Source of the DNA: Actinomycetes bacterium
GTDB taxonomy: Bacteria; Actinomycetota; Acidimicrobiia; Acidimicrobiales; RAAP-2
Direction of reading: 5' to 3'
Length of the DNA: 7,142 nt
Assembly: GCA_021787255.1 (NCBI GenBank)
Contig: JAJYMD010000061.1
Span: forward strand, 1 to 7,142
Below are positions 6,794-7,142 of the stretch, one piece after another. The notes below the pieces were generated by a model that worked only from the letters and a program-made list of their open reading frames with translations, was not told where the DNA came from and searched no databases. The position numbers and the translations under genes are program-made. Every line of letters starts with the position of its first letter. Positions within the stretch are counted from its first letter, which is position 1.

Positions 6794-7142
6794 CTAACTC
6801 GCTCTCTCGATACGCATACAGCCCGTGAGGTCCACATCGACTACCCAGCCGTCGGGTACCACAGTCGTGCAAGAGGACTCATCCACCACGAGGGGGCCTA
6901 TCAAGTGCTGACCAAGGTAAAGTTCCTCTCGTCGATAGCGTGGTGCCGTGACGCGAACATCTCGGAAACGGACATCCTGATAGACATATGGCTTTCCTTC
7001 GGCGCCATTGTCAGCTTGGAGATGGCCAGGTCTACGGTTGGTGCCCATCGCCGTCAGCCGAATGACCACGACCTCGACAAGTTCCTCCGGGTTGGCATGT
7101 CCGAAGGTGCGCCGGTACACTCGGTGAAATCGCCTGAGCGTC
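6794..7142 (-). CDS. hyuA: Hydantoinase/oxoprolinase subunit A (HyuA family), C-terminal 115 residues only
   Basis: The frame is open to the right edge of the window and ends at TAG 6796-6794. Only the C-terminal domain is present; full HyuA proteins have roughly 650-700 residues. The segment FHRVYRRTFGHANPEELVEVV followed by VIRLTAMG is the usual end of HyuA (split here as FHRVYRR and PEELVEVVVIRLTAMG). Near the end GPLVVDESSCTTVVPDGW matches the family's GPAIVxExxSTxxVPPGW, which settles the assignment. HyuA carries the ATP-binding ASKHA-type fold in its N-terminal part, outside this window, and forms a complex with HyuB. It is the upstream gene seen in the operon; the promoter must lie beyond the right edge. 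Confidence 0.9.
   Translation of the reverse strand, partial: TLRRFHRVYRRTFGHANPEELVEVVVIRLTAMGTNRRPGHLQADNGAEGKPYVYQDVRFRDVRVTAPRYRREELYLGQHLIGPLVVDESSCTTVVPDGWVVDVDLTGCMRIERAS

Overview
The window is high-GC bacterial DNA with tightly packed genes, several GTG starts, purine-rich Shine-Dalgarno sites and few AT-rich spacers. This fits an actinobacterium or a similar high-GC soil or marine lineage. That is an inference from composition and from the look of the protein families, because no rRNA or other phylogenetic marker is present. No tRNA, rRNA, CRISPR array, insertion sequence or attachment site was seen.

Left part (1-1848, minus strand). A pyridoxal-phosphate group II (aromatic amino acid type) decarboxylase starts at 1222 and runs off the left edge. 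Directly upstream, in the same direction, lies the wreck of an ImmA/IrrE-type (M78/DUF955) zinc metallopeptidase. Its conserved blocks are split over two reading frames by small indels. The last frame of the wreck ends in a GTGA overlap with the decarboxylase start, so the two were probably once translationally coupled.

Middle part (2029-3581, plus strand). A 114-residue orphan protein with a strong Shine-Dalgarno site, possibly a bacterial PH-like fold, is followed by a 10-bp stem-loop that is probably its terminator. After about 335 bp without a recognisable gene comes an alpha/beta hydrolase of the non-heme chloroperoxidase-like group. Its natural start (ATG 2751, strong Shine-Dalgarno) is cut off from the rest by an in-frame TGA at codon 25. 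The remainder is intact with a full catalytic triad, and may be translated from GTG 2829.

Right part (3826-7142, minus strand). A compact operon reads right to left: the C-terminal end of a hydantoinase/oxoprolinase A subunit (HyuA), a complete B subunit (HyuB), and a metal-dependent amidohydrolase whose start overlaps the end of hyuB. Together they look like a catabolic module for a cyclic amide, hydantoin or similar compound: ATP-dependent ring opening by HyuAB, then hydrolysis of an amide or related bond by the amidohydrolase. The actual substrate cannot be read from the sequence. Sampled stretches here are lower in G+C than the left part, which hints at a different origin.

No clearly new multi-gene system is visible. 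The points most worth a second look are the interrupted hydrolase, the frameshifted metallopeptidase next to the decarboxylase, and the hyuA-hyuB-amidohydrolase grouping.
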